Shown one piece after another: positions 5,689 to 7,537 of a stretch of DNA of 7,537 nt. The stretch is from Desulfamplus sp. (GTDB lineage Bacteria > Desulfobacterota > Desulfobacteria > Desulfobacterales > Desulfobacteraceae): the NCBI GenBank assembly GCA_015231395.1, contig JADGBP010000099.1, forward strand, positions 1 through 7,537, written 5' to 3'. The translations under genes were made by a program, and so were the position numbers. The notes beneath the pieces are model-generated. The model was given only the letters and a program-made list of their open reading frames with translations. It was not told the DNA's origin and ran no database searches. Every line of letters begins with the position of its first letter. The first letter of the stretch is position 1.

Positions 5689-7347
5689 TTAGTGGTTATG
5701 AATATTGAATACTTTGCATATTTCCGGAATTTGAGCAAGTTCAAGATCTTTTTTAACTCTGTTAAGAACTTCGGTTTCATTTCTCAAGCCAGTGGAATAT
5801 GTAAATAGATGGCAGAACATCTCACCCCAACTGTTTCTGTATATGACATTCCACTCAGTTATTGATCTTAAATCCCTGGAAACCGTGAAGTTAAGCGATA
5901 TAAACATCGCATTAACAATGCTTTTTGAACATAGTGCATCATTGGTAATCTCTTTTTTCAACTCATCATGAAAAAAATCGTACATGGTTTTAAAAAGAAT
6001 CTTGATATCATTAGCTTTTACAAAAGTGGGGTTTGGAGCAAGTTTAATATAATTGTCCTGTTCGTAAATCTTATTGTGGATAAGCCATGCTCCCATATCC
6101 TCAATACTGGGCGTTTTTTTCAGAAGCTCATTTCTTTCCAGGTTATTTTTTTTGTCACGCCATTTATGCATAAGAATCCATTTTTGATCTTTTTTATCAC
6201 TGTCGCTGTATTCCAGACTTAATCCGCTGGAGATACCGCTTTTTGCCACTAACAGAATAGTCTCTACCTTTCCTGTTTGTTCCATGCTGAACTGAACAAT
6301 CATTTTCCGTCCTAAAACTGTCCTGTCCCGAGGCGTTAAAAAAGACTCTTTTTCAGAAGATGCATCTGATGAAACCCATATCCTTCTGCATTGTTTATAG
6401 GTTTGAACCATATATTGCTTGATTTTAACACTCTCGCTGAAAATCTTCTCATAAGGCCAGTTTTTAAAATTACCGACTTCAAAAATCTGGTCGCTTTTCC
6501 AATTCCACTCGTCCATGCACTGTGTTATCAGAATCTCTTTTAATCCAAAGGCACTTCTTTTTAGCTCTTTTTCATCTGTAATGCAAACCTTTGAAAAAAA
6601 ACAGGACTGAACAAGCTTTGCAAAAGGATGGTTTCTGTCAATTTTTTTATAGTATGCAATAAGACTGCTCAGTAAAACATAATATGGATCTGATTTGGTC
6701 AGATTAAATGCCAGACCAGGATTCATCCACTCATTTTTGAACTGATTACACAAAAGTATCCTGTCAATCTTTTTATCATGAATATATTTTTCAATCAGCC
6801 CCATTTTTAACACTGATTTAAAAGGGCTTTTGAGATATTTGAACATCTGCCAGACCGAAGCACCAAAATATTCTCCTGCAGGAATATCATGAATATCTCC
6901 AAAATCAATAAACCGCCCCTTTGCCGGATAGGGGCAAACACGGATAAAGAGATCATGGTAATAATTTTTGCTGACCTCTACCGGAAGAGTTGTCCAGAAG
7001 GGGAGTTTTCCTGCAACATGAATCATGGTTCTGTAGAACTCTTCTTTGAGGAGCCTTCCTTGGGCAGATCCCGAACTTTCAGTGTCTGAGTCTCCAAAAT
7101 ATGATCTTCCGACTTTTTCAATATCAACGATGAAAAAATGAATTTCTGTTCTGAACTCATTATTTGCCCAGGTTTCAATGGCGTTAAGTTTTTTGCGGAA
7201 CAGATTAAGTTTTTCAGAATCAAACAGCTCCTCCCTGATGCAGACCCAGTAATCAATGTCTGAACCCATGGTATGAGCAATTGAGCCGATGCTGCCAATA
7301 GTAAAAAGAGCCTCAACATAACAGAATGGTCGCTCAATGAAGATCAT
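5689..7347 (-). CDS. Class I (CyaA-type) adenylate cyclase, catalytic domain only; 5' end unresolved
   Basis: Class I cyclases make cAMP from ATP in the cytoplasm. From the ATG at 7345-7347 the product is 552 residues. It opens at the nucleotidyltransferase core: GS at residues 18-19 and D30-I-D32 in MGSDIDYWVC, matching the region of Asp114 and Asp116 in E. coli CyaA. Further family signatures are EIHFFIVDIEKVG, LLKEEFYRTMIHVAGK, AGEYFGASVWQMFKYLKSPF and VIYRNSWGEMF. The chain stops at VFNIHNH, which aligns with roughly residue 590 of the 848-residue E. coli enzyme, so the C-terminal glucose-responsive half is absent. The chosen ATG has no ribosome binding site and falls at the edge of the catalytic core. 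The same frame stays open upstream to a TAA at 7501-7503 but contains no ATG, GTG or TTG there, so the true N-terminus is missing, frameshifted or begins at a rarer codon. Confidence 0.85.
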   Translation of the reverse strand: MIFIERPFCYVEALFTIGSIGSIAHTMGSDIDYWVCIREELFDSEKLNLFRKKLNAIETWANNEFRTEIHFFIVDIEKVGRSYFGDSDTESSGSAQGRLLKEEFYRTMIHVAGKLPFWTTLPVEVSKNYYHDLFIRVCPYPAKGRFIDFGDIHDIPAGEYFGASVWQMFKYLKSPFKSVLKMGLIEKYIHDKKIDRILLCNQFKNEWMNPGLAFNLTKSDPYYVLLSSLIAYYKKIDRNHPFAKLVQSCFFSKVCITDEKELKRSAFGLKEILITQCMDEWNWKSDQIFEVGNFKNWPYEKIFSESVKIKQYMVQTYKQCRRIWVSSDASSEKESFLTPRDRTVLGRKMIVQFSMEQTGKVETILLVAKSGISSGLSLEYSDSDKKDQKWILMHKWRDKKNNLERNELLKKTPSIEDMGAWLIHNKIYEQDNYIKLAPNPTFVKANDIKILFKTMYDFFHDELKKEITNDALCSKSIVNAMFISLNFTVSRDLRSITEWNVIYRNSWGEMFCHLFTYSTGLRNETEVLNRVKKDLELAQIPEICKVFNIHNH

Positions 7348-7537
7348 CCCGTCTTTATATAGATATCTTTTATCAAAATATTTTCTACAGATTTTTTCCG
7401 TCTCACTATTTGGCAGAAGACCCGTCAGGTACGATCTTTCAAAAGAGCGAGATAGAAAACGCCTTAATTTGCGGCATGATCCGTAAAAGACCGGAAAGAG
7501 TTATTAAAATATTTGAGGCTTACATCAACCATCCGGT
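7348..7537 (-). pseudogene. Coding-like 5' part of the cyclase gene, probably frameshifted
   Basis: From 7500 down to 7348 the cyclase frame is open for 51 codons and reads like protein (for example SETEKICRKYFDKRYLYKDG running into the catalytic core), but it has no usual start codon. TAA TAA (7506-7501) and an earlier TGA block this frame further upstream. A second frame, open from the window edge, has an ATG at 7530-7532 and encodes MVDVSLKYFNNSFRSFTDHA before a TAA at 7464-7466, overlapping the first. Joining the two would need a -1 shift between about 7464 and 7503. The cause could be a mutation, an assembly error or an unusual start; the sequence alone does not decide. Confidence 0.45.

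Noticed and set aside
7464..7503. Programmed -1 ribosomal frameshift in the cyclase gene
   Set aside because: The overlap of the two frames contains no X-XXY-YYZ slippery heptamer in the right frame; a mutation, assembly error or unusual start is simpler.

Overview
The window is AT-rich DNA with every credible gene on the minus strand. In order of transcription, from high to low coordinates, they are: a class I adenylate cyclase with an unresolved 5' end, a small exported solute-binding-type protein, a PilZ-domain protein, ptsH (HPr), ptsI (PTS Enzyme I) and smpB. The tight ptsH-ptsI pair followed by smpB, together with a PilZ protein and a class I (CyaA-type) adenylate cyclase, suggests a Gram-negative of the Desulfobacterota (former Deltaproteobacteria), perhaps Desulfobacterales. 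That placement rests on gene content and recalled family sequences, not on a search.

Layout. smpB (6-464) lies 76 bases downstream of ptsI (541-2499), and a 7-bp inverted repeat sits in the gap. ptsI overlaps the stop codon of ptsH (2492-2779) by 8 bases, so the two are almost certainly translationally coupled. The 329-bp region upstream of ptsH holds a REP-like palindrome, a TTGACA hexamer and a widely spaced 9-bp inverted repeat that may be a control region. Next come the PilZ gene (3112-4389), an intergenic array of a roughly 65-bp structured repeat (4421-4636), the solute-binding-type gene (4649-5512), a fourth copy of the same repeat (5564-5631), and the cyclase (5689-7347, with coding-like sequence running on to about 7500).

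How the genes fit together. HPr and Enzyme I are the general phosphotransfer half of the PTS; no sugar-specific EII gene is in view. The cyclase makes cAMP and the PilZ protein probably senses c-di-GMP, so three regulatory currencies (PTS phosphate, cAMP, c-di-GMP) are encoded side by side. The repeat-filled gaps argue against one operon.

Most notable are: (1) a 77-residue N-terminal extension of Enzyme I made of four 17-residue units (two near-identical 102-bp copies) that look derived from the protein's own first codons; (2) four intergenic repeats whose first hairpin keeps its pairing while its sequence changes; (3) a hexapeptide tandem repeat just after the signal peptide of the solute-binding-type protein; (4) a cyclase that ends where the catalytic domain ends and whose 5' end seems frameshifted. 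No mobile element, CRISPR array, tRNA or rRNA was found.
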